Shown: positions 50,253-63,488 of the stretch, one piece after another | Layout: every line of letters begins with the position of its first letter | How positions within the stretch are numbered: position 1 is the first letter of the stretch | NCBI RefSeq assembly: GCF_002263495.1 | Contig: NZ_CP022753.1 | Location: forward strand, 372,001 to 436,000 | Source of the DNA: Nocardiopsis gilva YIM 90087 | Lineage (GTDB): Bacteria > Actinomycetota > Actinomycetes > Streptosporangiales > Streptosporangiaceae | Direction: 5' to 3' | Length of the DNA stretch: 64,000 bases | The notes under the pieces: generated by a model | The model's input: only the letters and a program-made list of their open reading frames with translations | What the model was told of the DNA's origin: nothing | Databases searched by the model: none | Translations under genes and position numbers: made by a program

Positions 50253-51482
50253 ATGAGCACCCGTCCCACGGTTTCCCCCAACGAACTCGAGCAGATCGAC
50301 CTAGCCTCGCCAATTCTCCACGCCGAGTACGAGCTCGATGAGGTCTTCCGCTACCTGCGGGCCAATCGGCCGATGTACTGGCAGGAGCCACGGGGTGAGC
50401 AGCCCGGCTTCTGGGTGATCAGCCGGTATGCCGATGTGAACGAGGTGTACAAGGACAAGGCGCATTTCACCACGGAGAACGGTAACGCGCTGGCCACCTT
50501 GCTGACCGGCGGTGACTCGGCCTCGGGCGCCATGCTCGCGGTCACCGACGGCGTGCGCCACCACCAGCTGCGCAACGTGTTGTCCAAGGGCTTCTCGCCG
50601 CGGATGCTCGACCTGATCACCAACTCGCTGCGGGCAACCGTCGACGAGCTGCTGCTGGCAGCGCTGGAGCGAGGCGAATGCGATGCCGCGCAGGACATCT
50701 CGGCGAACGTGCCGCTGGGAGCCATCTGCGACCTGCTGGAAATTCCCCAGAGCGACCGGAAATACCTGCTCGGCCTGACCGCGCACGCGTGGAGCACGGA
50801 CCACGCGGACGAGCCTCCCGAGGAGGGCTGGGTCGCCAAGAACGAGATCCTTCTGTATTTCAGCAAGCTGCTCAAGGAGCGGCGTGCCGGTGACCGGGAC
50901 GACATGGTCAGCCTGCTGGCGAATTGCCGGATCGACGGCGATCCGCTCAATCCGGCCGAGCAGATGGCCAACTGCTACGGGCTGATGATCGGCGGCGACG
51001 AGACCGGCAGGCACGCCATCACCGGCACGATCCTCGCGTTGATCGAGAATCCCGACCAGTGGCGCGCCCTGAAGAATGGCGATGTCGATCTGAAGACGGC
51101 GACCGAGGAGGCACTGCGCTGGACCGTGCCGTCGCTGCACGGCGGTCGGAAGGCGACCGGAGATGTCGTGATCAACGGCCAGCAGATCAAGGCCGGTGAT
51201 GTGGTCAGCGTGTGGATCTCCTCGGCCAACCGGGATGAGACCGTCTTCGACGCACCAGACGAGTTCAGGCTCGCCCGTACCCCGAACAAGCACTTCACCT
51301 TCGCCTACGGTTCGCATTACTGCCTGGGCCACCACCTCGGCCGGATGGAGGTCTACGCCGTACTCGACGGGCTGCGCCGGCTGGTGGGCGACCTGGAGCA
51401 GATCGGCGAAGAGCGGTGGATCTACTCCAGCATCCTGCACGGGATGAGCTCACTGCCGATCAGGCTCAGGTCTGAAGGCTGA
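50253..51482 (+). CDS. novI: Cytochrome P450 NovI (tyrosyl-S-NovH beta-hydroxylase)
   Basis: Haem monooxygenase that hydroxylates the beta-carbon of tyrosine bound to NovH. 409 residues. I-helix MIGGDETGRHAITG, K-helix EEALRW, and haem loop FAYGSHYCLGHHLGRME with ligand Cys357. It starts three bases after the novH stop, so the two are coupled. Electron partners are not in the window. Confidence 0.93.
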   Translation: MSTRPTVSPNELEQIDLASPILHAEYELDEVFRYLRANRPMYWQEPRGEQPGFWVISRYADVNEVYKDKAHFTTENGNALATLLTGGDSASGAMLAVTDGVRHHQLRNVLSKGFSPRMLDLITNSLRATVDELLLAALERGECDAAQDISANVPLGAICDLLEIPQSDRKYLLGLTAHAWSTDHADEPPEEGWVAKNEILLYFSKLLKERRAGDRDDMVSLLANCRIDGDPLNPAEQMANCYGLMIGGDETGRHAITGTILALIENPDQWRALKNGDVDLKTATEEALRWTVPSLHGGRKATGDVVINGQQIKAGDVVSVWISSANRDETVFDAPDEFRLARTPNKHFTFAYGSHYCLGHHLGRMEVYAVLDGLRRLVGDLEQIGEERWIYSSILHGMSSLPIRLRSEG

Positions 51483-51495
51483 GGCGGACGCTCAC

Positions 51496-52284
51496 ATGAC
51501 GAGCACTGCCGACACGGCCGCCGCATCCGCAGTGGCTCACCAGCCGGTCGCCATGGTCACGGGCGCCGGCCGGGGCATCGGCGCGGCCACGGCCGAGCGC
51601 CTTGCCTCGGAGGGCATGGCGGTGATCGTGGTGGACCGCGCCGAAGAGGACACCACCGCCACGGTCTCGGCCATCCGCGCGGCCGGCGGACGGGCCAGCG
51701 GGCGCGGCTGTGACGTCGCCGAAGCTCACGCGGTGACGGCCACGGTCGCCTCGGTCATCGAGGAGTTCGGCCACCTCGACGTACTGGTGAACAGCGCGGG
51801 GGTCAACGAGGACCGGCTGCTGCTCACCATGGGCGACCGGGAGTGGGACACGGTCCTGGACGTCAACCTCGGCGGCACCATGCGATGTTCGTTCGCGGTT
51901 GGCAGGCACATGCGCTGGCAGGGGCACGGCCGGATCATCAACTTCAGTTCCGTGGCCGCGCGCGGCAATGCTGGCCAGACCAACTACGCGACCGCGAAGG
52001 GCGCGATCGCCGGGTTCACCCGCACGCTCGCGGCCGAACTGGGTCCTCACGGCGTGACAGTCAACGCGATAGCACCGGGCTTCGTGGCCACGCCGATGGT
52101 GGACGAGCTGACCGAACGGCTCGGCGTGGACCGGGAAACGTTCCTGCAGGAGGCGGCGATGTCCTCGGCCGTGGGCCGGATCGGGACGCCCGAAGAAGTC
52201 GCCGCGACGGTGGCCTTTCTCACCCACCCGGAATCGGGCTACCTCACAGGGGAGACCATCCACGTCGAAGGCGGTCGGCGATGA
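51496..52284 (+). CDS. novJ: SDR-family NovJ (beta-hydroxytyrosyl oxidase, active subunit)
   Basis: NADP-dependent oxidation of beta-hydroxytyrosyl-S-NovH to the beta-keto form. 262 residues. Cofactor motif VTGAGRGIGAATAERLA, NSAGVNEDRL, and the catalytic Y164-x3-K168 in TNYATAKGAIAGF are intact. It overlaps novK by ATGA. In the characterised system NovJ and NovK form a heterotetramer. Confidence 0.92.
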   Translation: MTSTADTAAASAVAHQPVAMVTGAGRGIGAATAERLASEGMAVIVVDRAEEDTTATVSAIRAAGGRASGRGCDVAEAHAVTATVASVIEEFGHLDVLVNSAGVNEDRLLLTMGDREWDTVLDVNLGGTMRCSFAVGRHMRWQGHGRIINFSSVAARGNAGQTNYATAKGAIAGFTRTLAAELGPHGVTVNAIAPGFVATPMVDELTERLGVDRETFLQEAAMSSAVGRIGTPEEVAATVAFLTHPESGYLTGETIHVEGGRR

Positions 52285-53021
52285 CAGGAGTCGCGGTCGT
52301 GGCCGGCGGCAGCGGGCGAACGGGCCTGGCGGTCGCGCTCAGGCTGGCGGCGGGCGGCCATGATGTCGCCCTGCTGGACACCGAGTTCAGGGCGGCCGAC
52401 AAAACCGTCCGACGGATCGAGGAGACCGGTAGGCGGTGCCTCACGGTCCAGGCCGAGTTGGCCGACGCCGGGTCGGTCGACACCGCTTTCGGCCAGGTGC
52501 GTACCGCGCTGGGGGGCCCGGCCGTGCTGGTCACCTGCGTCGGACTGGGACCGCCGCTCCCGGACGGGCTGCCCGAGGACGAACTCGCGGACGAACAGCG
52601 CTATGCCGCGGTACGACGGGCGCTGCGCCGGGCGTTCGTATGTTGCCAGGCTGGCGCCGGTCAGCTGCTGCACCAGCGGTCGGGACGGGTCATCATCGTC
52701 ACCGAGCCGGTCGAAGGCGGCGAGAACGCCTGGCTCACCCTCCAACCTGTGCTGGGCGGGCTGATCGGGTTCACCCGGTCCGCGGCGTTGGAGCTGGCCA
52801 GGTCCGGCATCACCGTGAACCTCATCGCGCCGACCGACTGCGCGGCCGACAGCCGGGCCCCGGCGCACCAACCGGCACCCAAGGACGGCGCGAGCTCCTA
52901 CGCGGAGGGGGTCGCGCACGTGACGGAGTTCCTCGTCGACGATCAAGCTGTCGGAATCACCGGGCAGGAGATCTACGTCGCCGCTCCCGAAGCGGGAGTA
53001 CCTCTACTCCACGAAAGGTAG
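52281..53021 (+). CDS. novK: SDR-family NovK (non-catalytic partner of NovJ)
   Basis: 246 residues. The Rossmann motif VVAGGSGRTGLAVALRLA is present, but alignment to NovJ puts Leu at both the catalytic Tyr and Lys positions (ENAWLTLQPVLGGLIGFTR), so it cannot catalyse alone. This agrees with NovK serving as a structural partner. Its start codon overlaps the novJ stop. Confidence 0.9.
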   Translation: MTGVAVVAGGSGRTGLAVALRLAAGGHDVALLDTEFRAADKTVRRIEETGRRCLTVQAELADAGSVDTAFGQVRTALGGPAVLVTCVGLGPPLPDGLPEDELADEQRYAAVRRALRRAFVCCQAGAGQLLHQRSGRVIIVTEPVEGGENAWLTLQPVLGGLIGFTRSAALELARSGITVNLIAPTDCAADSRAPAHQPAPKDGASSYAEGVAHVTEFLVDDQAVGITGQEIYVAAPEAGVPLLHER

Positions 53022-53027
53022 TCACTG

Positions 53028-54611
53028 GTGGCGAACAAGGACCACGGATCGGAGCATTACGTCAGCCGCATCCTCGACGAGGCGACCCGGGACGGGGCGC
53101 GACCGGTCATCCGGTGGCGGGACACGGTGATCACCGGCACGGAGCTCCACCGATCGGTGCTGCGGGTCGCGACGGCACTGCGCGCGGCAGGTGTGGCACG
53201 CGACCACGCGGTGGCCATCCTGACCCAGGTGAACAGTCCGTGGATGCTGATGGTCCGCCATGCCGCCCACCTGCTGGGCGCATCGGTCGTGTACATCACC
53301 GGCGCCAACCACGGCACCATCACGCACGACCTGCCGGTGACCACCCGGGTCCGGATGCTGCGTGAAGCAGGCGCATCAGTGCTGGTGTTCGACGGGGTCC
53401 ACGCCGAGCTCGCCGAGACCATCCAGGAAATGACGCCGGACAAGCTGGTGCTGTGCGGCCTCGGTCATCCGGCGTCCGGCACGGTGACCGTCGACGGCCG
53501 GCCGGTCGAGGACCTGTCGGTTGAGTTCGCGCCGCAGGCACCCGAGCTGGCAATGGTGCTCTACACCAGCGGTACCACCGGTCAGCCCAAGGGCGTTTGC
53601 AGAATGTTCGGGTCGTGGAACGCGTCGGTCCTCGGCGCGGCCATGCGTCCCCGGTCGCACTTCCTGGCCATGACTGCGGTGAGCCACACGGTCGCGATGA
53701 TCGTCGACGCGGCGCTGGCCGCCGGCGGGAGCGTGCTGCTGTGTGAGAAGTTCGATCCCGCCGACTTCCTGCGAGATGTCGCGACGCACCGGATCACCGA
53801 GACGTTCATGGGCGTGGCGCAGCTCTACGCGATCCTCACCCACCCCGATGTCCGCACCGCGGATCTGTCCTCGTTGCGTCACCTGTTGTACCTGGGTTGC
53901 CCGGCGTCGCCGGAACGTCTTAAGGAGGCGGCGACGGTGTTGCCTGGGGTGCTGGCCCAGTCGTACGGCTCCTCCGAGGCCGGTCGGATCACCATGCTCC
54001 GCGCGGCCGACCACGACGATCCTGAACTGCTGGCCACCGTGGGCCAGGCGATGCCCGGGGTCACCCTCGCCATCCGCGACCCGGAAACAGGACGGGACCT
54101 GCCGGTCAACGAGATCGGTGAGGTGGTGGTGCGTAGCCCGGAGGCCATGGGCGGCTATGTCGCCGATCCTGAGCACACCGCGCGGGTGATCCGGGACGGC
54201 TGGCTGCACACCGGCGACCTCGGCTCCGTCGACGAACGCGGGTACGTGCGGCTGTTCGGCCGGATGCACGAGATGGTCAAAGTGCAGGACACGCGCGTCA
54301 GTCCGAGCGAGGTGGAGAAGGTGCTCGTCGGCCGCACCGGAGTGGTGGACGCGTGCGTGTACGGCCACCGTCGGCCGGACCTGATCGAGGAATTGCACGC
54401 CGCCGTCGTGCTCAGCGCCGACGGCGCCCCGAGCTTAGCCGCTCTGCGTGACCACGTCGCGCGGGCCATGACCCCGACGCACGCTCCGACCCGGTTCGTG
54501 CGCTGGCGGGAGTTCCCGATCAGCAGGACCGGGAAGGTGGATCGGCTGCGGATCCGTGAGGCCAGCGCCGAGGCCCACGACGAGAGCCCGGACGTGTTGG
54601 TGGACAGGTGA
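53028..54611 (+). CDS. novL: Aminocoumarin amide synthetase NovL
   Basis: ATP-dependent ligase joining the prenylated hydroxybenzoate to the aminocoumarin amine. 527 residues of the acyl-adenylate superfamily: [20 protein letters not shown] (P-loop), [32 protein letters not shown], and the C-terminal Lys in [18 protein letters not shown] codon occurs at 54435-54437 (residue 470). GTG start 6 bp after novK. Confidence 0.92.
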   Translation: MANKDHGSEHYVSRILDEATRDGARPVIRWRDTVITGTELHRSVLRVATALRAAGVARDHAVAILTQVNSPWMLMVRHAAHLLGASVVYITGANHGTITHDLPVTTRVRMLREAGASVLVFDGVHAELAETIQEMTPDKLVLCGLGHPASGTVTVDGRPVEDLSVEFAPQAPELAMVLYTSGTTGQPKGVCRMFGSWNASVLGAAMRPRSHFLAMTAVSHTVAMIVDAALAAGGSVLLCEKFDPADFLRDVATHRITETFMGVAQLYAILTHPDVRTADLSSLRHLLYLGCPASPERLKEAATVLPGVLAQSYGSSEAGRITMLRAADHDDPELLATVGQAMPGVTLAIRDPETGRDLPVNEIGEVVVRSPEAMGGYVADPEHTARVIRDGWLHTGDLGSVDERGYVRLFGRMHEMVKVQDTRVSPSEVEKVLVGRTGVVDACVYGHRRPDLIEELHAAVVLSADGAPSLAALRDHVARAMTPTHAPTRFVRWREFPISRTGKVDRLRIREASAEAHDESPDVLVDR

Positions 54612-54624
54612 GGCGAGTCATCCG

Positions 54625-55848
54625 ATGAGAGTGCTGTTCACGACCCTGCCCGGGGTCGGCCACCTGTATCCCATGGTGCCGCTCGCCTGGGCGCTGCAGG
54701 CGGCCGGGCACACCGTGCTGGTCGCCGCCGACCGCGAGTTCGTCCCGGTGGTGAACGGAGCCGGACTGCCAGCCGCGGCCGTGCTGGACCCGATCGACCC
54801 GGTCGAGGTGTTCAAACCGCCCAGCCCGTCTGCCCCCTCCGGCCCGTCCGGCGGCCCGGTGTCCGCGGCTGAGCACACCGGCCTTCGGTGCGGCGAGATC
54901 GGTGCCCGAGCACTGCCCGCCATCCGTGCACTGGTCGACGCGTGGCGCCCGGACCTGGTGGTCGCCGAACCCATGGAGCTGGCCGGGCCTACCGCGGCGA
55001 CGATCGCCGACGTGCCCTGGGTGCGGCAGTCCTGGGGCCTGAGCCCGCCGGAACTCCTGCTGAGCGCCGCGACCTCGGTCCTGGACGCCGAGCTGGCAGT
55101 ACTCGGGCTGCCTCCGCTGGGGAAACCGGACCGGACGATCGACGTATGTCCCGGCAGCCTCCAGCCTTCGCACACGGTGGCGACCACGCCGATGCGGTAT
55201 GTGCCCTACAACGGCCCGGCCAACGTTCCCGACTGGCTACTGGCCGGGCCGTCGGCCCGGCCCCGGATATGCCTGACCTTGGGCACGTCCCTGCCCCGGC
55301 GCCATCAGCACGTCGCACCGCTGTGGCGGCTGCTGTTGGATGAACTGGTGGCCCTGGGCCAAGAGGTGGTCATCGCCATCGACGAGAGCCACCGGCCGCT
55401 GCTGGGTCACTTGCCCGACGGCGTGCGTGCCGCGCGGATCCCACTGTGCCACCTGCTGCCGACCTGCACCGCGATCGTGCACCACGGTGGTTCCGGGAGC
55501 ACCATGGCGGCGGCGTCGTTCGGCGTGCCGCAACTGGTCGTCCCGCATTTCGCCGACCATTTCAGCAATGCGGAGCGGCTCACCGCCGTCGGCGCGGGCA
55601 CGAGCCTGCCGCACGACACCGATGACCTGGCGCGGATCAAAGCGGCCTGCGTGCTGATCACCGGAGACGGCCCGCACCGCGCGATCTCACGCCGACTCGC
55701 CGACGAGAACGCGAGCCGACCGGACCCGACCGAGGTGGTCGAGGACCTGGCGGCACTGGTCCTCGAGCACGGGCAGGACAGCAGGCAGGATCTCCACTCG
55801 ACCAACGATTTGGATTGTGCCGGCACGGACGGATATGCCGATAAATGA
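54625..55848 (+). CDS. novM: Noviosyl glycosyltransferase NovM
   Basis: GT1-family (GT-B fold) transferase attaching L-noviose to the 7-hydroxyl of the coumarin. 407 residues from ATG 54625 (RVLFTTLPGVGHLYPMVPLA). The nucleotide-sugar motif is IVHHGGSGSTMAAASFGVPQ, then FADHFSNAERL. It begins 13 bp after novL. The C-terminus (QDSRQDLHSTNDLDCAG) looks like an unconserved extension. Confidence 0.92.
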   Translation: MRVLFTTLPGVGHLYPMVPLAWALQAAGHTVLVAADREFVPVVNGAGLPAAAVLDPIDPVEVFKPPSPSAPSGPSGGPVSAAEHTGLRCGEIGARALPAIRALVDAWRPDLVVAEPMELAGPTAATIADVPWVRQSWGLSPPELLLSAATSVLDAELAVLGLPPLGKPDRTIDVCPGSLQPSHTVATTPMRYVPYNGPANVPDWLLAGPSARPRICLTLGTSLPRRHQHVAPLWRLLLDELVALGQEVVIAIDESHRPLLGHLPDGVRAARIPLCHLLPTCTAIVHHGGSGSTMAAASFGVPQLVVPHFADHFSNAERLTAVGAGTSLPHDTDDLARIKAACVLITGDGPHRAISRRLADENASRPDPTEVVEDLAALVLEHGQDSRQDLHSTNDLDCAGTDGYADK

Positions 55849-56121
55849 TCATCGCGTGAAAACTCGTTCTTTGCCGGTTACATGCCATGGCAATTGTGCA
55901 ATGCTGGCAAAGGGGTCTGGCAAAGGTCTTGAAACTATTTCCGCGGCACCACAATCGACTGGGGAACCACGCGAGATGGTCAGGGGGGACACACCGCACT
56001 CGAGCAGGCTGGCGGGTGCGGTGACGTCTGCCACCGCAACACTGGTGAGCCTCGGGTGGACTCGCTCACACTCGCGCTGCTGCTCGAAAAGGTGGGCGCC
56101 GTGCTCGCAGATTGGAACGAC
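55849..56121. other. novM-novN gap
   Basis: 273 bp without a gene. The tight novH-novM run ends here, so a separate promoter for novN or read-through is possible. I see no operator like the one before mbtH. Confidence 0.4.
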
Positions 56122-58161
56122 ATGCTAATTCTTGGCCTGAACGGGAATGTGTCCGCAGCGGGCGCCGATGTGGTGCCGAACCTCAACGAGCTCTACATGC
56201 ACGACGCTGCCGCCACACTGGTCCGCGACGGAGTTCTCGTTGCGGCGGTGGAGGAGGAGCGGCTCAACCGGATCAAGAAGACGACGAAGTTTCCCGGAAA
56301 CGCGATTCGGGAATGCCTCACCATCGCGGGTGCGACTCCGGCGGATGTCGACGCGATTGGCTACTACTTCCCGGAGGACTTCTTCGACGACATATTCCAG
56401 CAGCTTTACACCGACCACCCGAGAGTGCCGACGCGGTATTCGCGCGAAATGATCGTGGAGCGTCTTCGCCTCGACCTCGGCTGGGAGGCTCCGTCGGAGA
56501 TCCTCCACTACGTGCCGCACCACCTGGCGCACGCGATGTCGACGTACTACCGGTCGGGCATGAGCGAGGCACTGGTCGTCGTCATGGACGGGGCGGGTGA
56601 GCGGAGCTGCACCACGATCTACCGGTCGAACGGGGCCGAGCTGCTCGAGATCGCGTCGTACCCGGTGTCGAAGTCGCTCGGCATGTTCTACCTGTACGGG
56701 ACCCGTCACCTCGGCTACGGCTTCGGCGACGAGTACAAGGTGATGGGCCTCGCCCCGTACGGCGACCCGTCCACCTATCGTGAGGTCTTCTCGAGGCTGT
56801 ACTCGCTCGGTCCGAACGGTACCTACGAGCTGGTCCCGCGTGGGGGAGTGGTCTACAAGATGACCTCGATCCTCCGGGAGCACGGTCTCCAACCCCGTCG
56901 TCGCGGTGAACCGTTCACCCAGGAGCACATGGACTTCGCGGCGAGTGTGCAGGAAACCACCGAGAAAATCGCGATGCATGTGCTCAGTTACTGGGCACGC
57001 TGCACGGGCCTGCGGAACCTGGCGTTCGGTGGCGGTGTCGCCCACAACTCGACGCTCAACGGCCGCATCCTCTCCTCCGGTCTGTTCGACGAGGTGTTCA
57101 TCCATCCGGCGTCGCATGACGCCGGATCCAGCGAGGGTGCCGCACTCGTTGTCGCGCGGGAACGCGGCGAACGCGCGTGGCCGCTGCCGCGGCTGACGAG
57201 CGCGAGCCTCGGCCCGGATCTGGGCGACCTCGACTCGCTCGAGCGGACGCTCAAGTCGTGGAGCCCGCTCGTCGACGTCGAGCGTCCCGACGACATCGTC
57301 GAGGCCACTGCGCACCTGCTCGCCGCCGGCGAGGCGATCGGCTGGGCACATGGCCGCTCGGAGTTCGGGCCGCGTGCGCTGGGCAACCGCAGCATCCTCG
57401 CCGACGCGCGCCCCAAGGAGAACCAGACGCGCATCAACCAGATGGTGAAGAAGCGCGAGAGCTTCCGCCCGTTCGCCCCGGTCGTGACCGCGGAGTCTGG
57501 CCCGGACTACTTCGATCTGCCGGAGACCGTGGGACACCACGACTTCATGTCGTTCGTCGTGCAGGTGCGAGCGGACCGCCGGGAGCTGCTCGGCGCGGTG
57601 ACCCACGTCGACGGTAGTGCTCGCGTCCAGGTCGTCACCAAAGAGACGAACCCGCGGTTCCACCGGCTCGTCACGCGCTTCGGTGAGCTGACCGGCACCC
57701 CGGTGCTGCTCAACACGTCGTTCAACAACAACGCGGAGCCGATCGTGCAGTCCGTCGAGGACGTACTCGCGAGCTACCTCACGACGAGCCTCGACGTGCT
57801 CGTGATCGAGGACTTCGTGGTTCGCAGGCGGACCGAGCTGCCGCTGGCGCTGGAGGACTTCACCGTCGGTTTCCGCCCGGTGACGAAGCTCGTTCGTCGG
57901 CTCGCTCGCGTGTCGGCGAACGAGCCGGACGTTCCCGGGGTCTGGCACGAGATCTACCTCGACTACACCGCCGGTCCTCGTGCGACGATCTCGGCCGCGA
58001 TGTACGACCTGCTGACGCATGCTGACGGTGTCACCCCGCTGGGCCGACTCGGCGTCGAGCTGACCGGAGAACTCCTGACCGAGCTTTATGGCCTGTGGCA
58101 GGAGCGCTTCGTCACCGTCAGTCCCGTGGAGGCGGAAAAGGAGAGCCCGTGGGGAGTATGA
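56122..58161 (+). CDS. novN: Carbamoyltransferase NovN
   Basis: Adds the 3-O-carbamoyl group to noviose using carbamoyl phosphate and ATP. 679 residues from ATG 56122 ([20 protein letters not shown]); an upstream in-frame GTG start is not supported by the family. TobZ/NodU fold: [13 protein letters not shown] metal/adenylate region near 133, [15 protein letters not shown], and [19 protein letters not shown] near 414. [11 protein letters not shown] and [17 protein letters not shown] follow. This gene marks a novobiocin- rather than clorobiocin-type sugar. Confidence 0.94.
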   Translation: MLILGLNGNVSAAGADVVPNLNELYMHDAAATLVRDGVLVAAVEEERLNRIKKTTKFPGNAIRECLTIAGATPADVDAIGYYFPEDFFDDIFQQLYTDHPRVPTRYSREMIVERLRLDLGWEAPSEILHYVPHHLAHAMSTYYRSGMSEALVVVMDGAGERSCTTIYRSNGAELLEIASYPVSKSLGMFYLYGTRHLGYGFGDEYKVMGLAPYGDPSTYREVFSRLYSLGPNGTYELVPRGGVVYKMTSILREHGLQPRRRGEPFTQEHMDFAASVQETTEKIAMHVLSYWARCTGLRNLAFGGGVAHNSTLNGRILSSGLFDEVFIHPASHDAGSSEGAALVVARERGERAWPLPRLTSASLGPDLGDLDSLERTLKSWSPLVDVERPDDIVEATAHLLAAGEAIGWAHGRSEFGPRALGNRSILADARPKENQTRINQMVKKRESFRPFAPVVTAESGPDYFDLPETVGHHDFMSFVVQVRADRRELLGAVTHVDGSARVQVVTKETNPRFHRLVTRFGELTGTPVLLNTSFNNNAEPIVQSVEDVLASYLTTSLDVLVIEDFVVRRRTELPLALEDFTVGFRPVTKLVRRLARVSANEPDVPGVWHEIYLDYTAGPRATISAAMYDLLTHADGVTPLGRLGVELTGELLTELYGLWQERFVTVSPVEAEKESPWGV

Positions 58162-59313
<1,152 letters not shown>

Positions 59314-59411
59314 ATGGCGGGTCGGTCCTGCCGCTAAGCGCGTTTGCGGAAGTTTTGTCCGTAACTCGCCCGAGTTGATGTAGGTCCGTATAGGAGGACC
59401 TCGTCAGGGTT

Positions 59412-59762
59412 TTGATCGAGTTTCCACACAAGATCACCCCCGACGAGGTCCTCGCCGGTATGCGCCCCGCGCACGTGTACGCAAACCTGTCCGACCAGCA
59501 GCACCGCCACCTCGTTGATGCCTTGCACCGGCAGTGGCGGGTCGCTGCCCGCGCGGTGACGGTGCTGCTGTCCGCGAGCGCGATGCCCGCCACCCAGATC
59601 GCCGCTTTGCTGCATTACGACCCGCACACGGTACGACGGTGGATCGCCCGCCACGACGTCGAAGGCGTCACCGGGCTGCCGGATCGGCCCCGGCTGGGCA
59701 GTCCCCGCCTCGGCCAACGGATTCGTGCCCTGCTCGCCACGCCCAAGGCGTGGACCACCTGC
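59412..59762 (+). pseudogene. IS630-like transposase, N-terminal remnant
   Basis: About 115 residues: HLVDALHRQWRVAARAVTVL, then ATQIAALLHYDPHTVRRWIA and GVTGLPDRPRLGSPRLGQRI, ending at ATPKAW. This is the HTH part of an IS630-family transposase; the DDE domain is missing. A GTTTTGATCG-type stretch lies just upstream, but I could not identify inverted repeats. Confidence 0.7.
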
Positions 59763-60084
59763 TCGAGAAGATCGGCGTCCGGGAAGAACTCGAAGACGGC
59801 GGCTACCTGAAGAAATATGCTATCGAGTGGGTTAGGGAGAGTAGCGAGAGCTCTGGAAGGTGTATTTACAGGACGCTGTGAACACGTCTATGGCGCACGC
59901 GCGGGCCGCGAGATTATCGACATAATCACCGACCACGGACTCGGCAGTCAGGATCGCGCCCGAAGTGCTGTGCACGAAGTCATCAGCTACGGATTCGTCG
60001 AACTCAAGGCGTAAGCGCGGTAAGTGGAAACTTCTGAGCCGAGGCACCTAGACGCGGCTGGGGGAGGCACCTATCGTAGTTTGG
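59763..60084. other. Unidentified coding debris before novP
   Basis: 322 bp. Two short frames look like pieces of one protein: EKIGVREELEDGGYLKKYAI (about 59766-59830) and REIIDIITDHGLGSQDRARS then AVHEVISYGFVELKA (about 59906-60014). A frameshift and stop separate them. I do not recognise the family. novP begins 70 bp beyond. Confidence 0.4.
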
Positions 60085-60891
60085 GTGGCATACACACCAT
60101 CCCCATCTCAGCCCGACGAAACCACGCAAGGCACGAGCAGCGACTCATCGCTGTATCTGGACCTCATGATCAAGGTGCTAACCGGGACGGTGTATGAAGA
60201 TCCCGCGCACCGGGAAAACTTCTCCCATCGCGATTCAACGTACCGGGAAGAGGTTCGCAACGAGGGGCGCGACTGGCCGGCGAATGCGCACACGATGATC
60301 GGAATTAAACGCCTCGAAAACATTCGAGAATGTGTCCACGACGTTATTGGAAACAATGTACCCGGTGACCTCGTGGAAACTGGGGTGTGGCGTGGGGGAG
60401 CGTGCATCCTCATGCGAGGAATTCTGCGCGCCCACGACGTGCGTGACCGGACCGTGTGGGTCGCTGACTCCTTCCAGGGCATTCCCGATGTCGGTGAGGA
60501 CGGCTATGCCGGCGACCGGAAGATGGCGCTGCATCGGCGAAATTCGGTGCTCGCGGTGTCCGAGGACGAGGTCCGGCGGAACTTCCGCAACTACGACCTG
60601 CTCGACGAGCAGGTCCGGTTCCTCCCCGGCTGGTTCAAGGACACCCTGCCCACCGCCCCGATCGACGCGCTCGCCGTACTGCGGATGGACGGGGACCTGT
60701 ATGAATCCACCTGGGACACACTCACCAACCTCTACCCTAAGGTGTCCGTCGGTGGTTACGTCATCGTGGACGACTACATGATGTGCCCGCCGTGCAAAGA
60801 CGCGGTGGACGAATACCGCACGAAGTTCGACATCACCGACGAACTGATCACGATCGACCGCGACGGTGTCTACTGGCAGCGCACCAAGTAG
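60085..60891 (+). CDS. novP: Noviose 4-O-methyltransferase NovP
   Basis: SAM- and Mg-dependent O-methyltransferase of the TylF/MycF family acting on the noviosyl 4-OH. 268 residues from GTG. SSLYLDLMIKVLTGTVYEDP, GDLVETGVWRGGACILMRGI, the MDGDLYESTWDTL metal region and VIVDDYMMCPPCKDAVDEY are intact. The first 20 residues are variable. Confidence 0.93.
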   Translation: MAYTPSPSQPDETTQGTSSDSSLYLDLMIKVLTGTVYEDPAHRENFSHRDSTYREEVRNEGRDWPANAHTMIGIKRLENIRECVHDVIGNNVPGDLVETGVWRGGACILMRGILRAHDVRDRTVWVADSFQGIPDVGEDGYAGDRKMALHRRNSVLAVSEDEVRRNFRNYDLLDEQVRFLPGWFKDTLPTAPIDALAVLRMDGDLYESTWDTLTNLYPKVSVGGYVIVDDYMMCPPCKDAVDEYRTKFDITDELITIDRDGVYWQRTK

Positions 60892-63240
<2,349 letters not shown>

Positions 63241-63488
63241 GACAGCCGACGCCACGTCCCCCGGGCCCCGAACCACGCGGTCAGCCCGGGGAACCGCACC
63301 ACAGGGGCGGAACGTGGCACGACGACAGGCGGCGTTGACGTTCACGCGCGAAGGCAACGGGCCGGTCCCCGGAAGCCTTCTGATCACGGATTGAAACCCG
63401 TCGACAGGAATCTCAGCCACAACTTGCTCAATAATCAGCCACTGCCTCATTAGCCTTGACAACTACCACGGCGGGGCTGGGAGCTCAC
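63241..63488. other. novR-novS gap
   Basis: 248 bp without a gene. No operator or hairpin I can name. A promoter for the deoxysugar genes starting with novS is possible. Confidence 0.35.

Noticed and set aside
52281-53021. Suspicion that novK is a broken gene because it lacks Tyr and Lys of SDR enzymes
   Set aside because: NovK proteins are known non-catalytic partners of NovJ, and the frame is intact.
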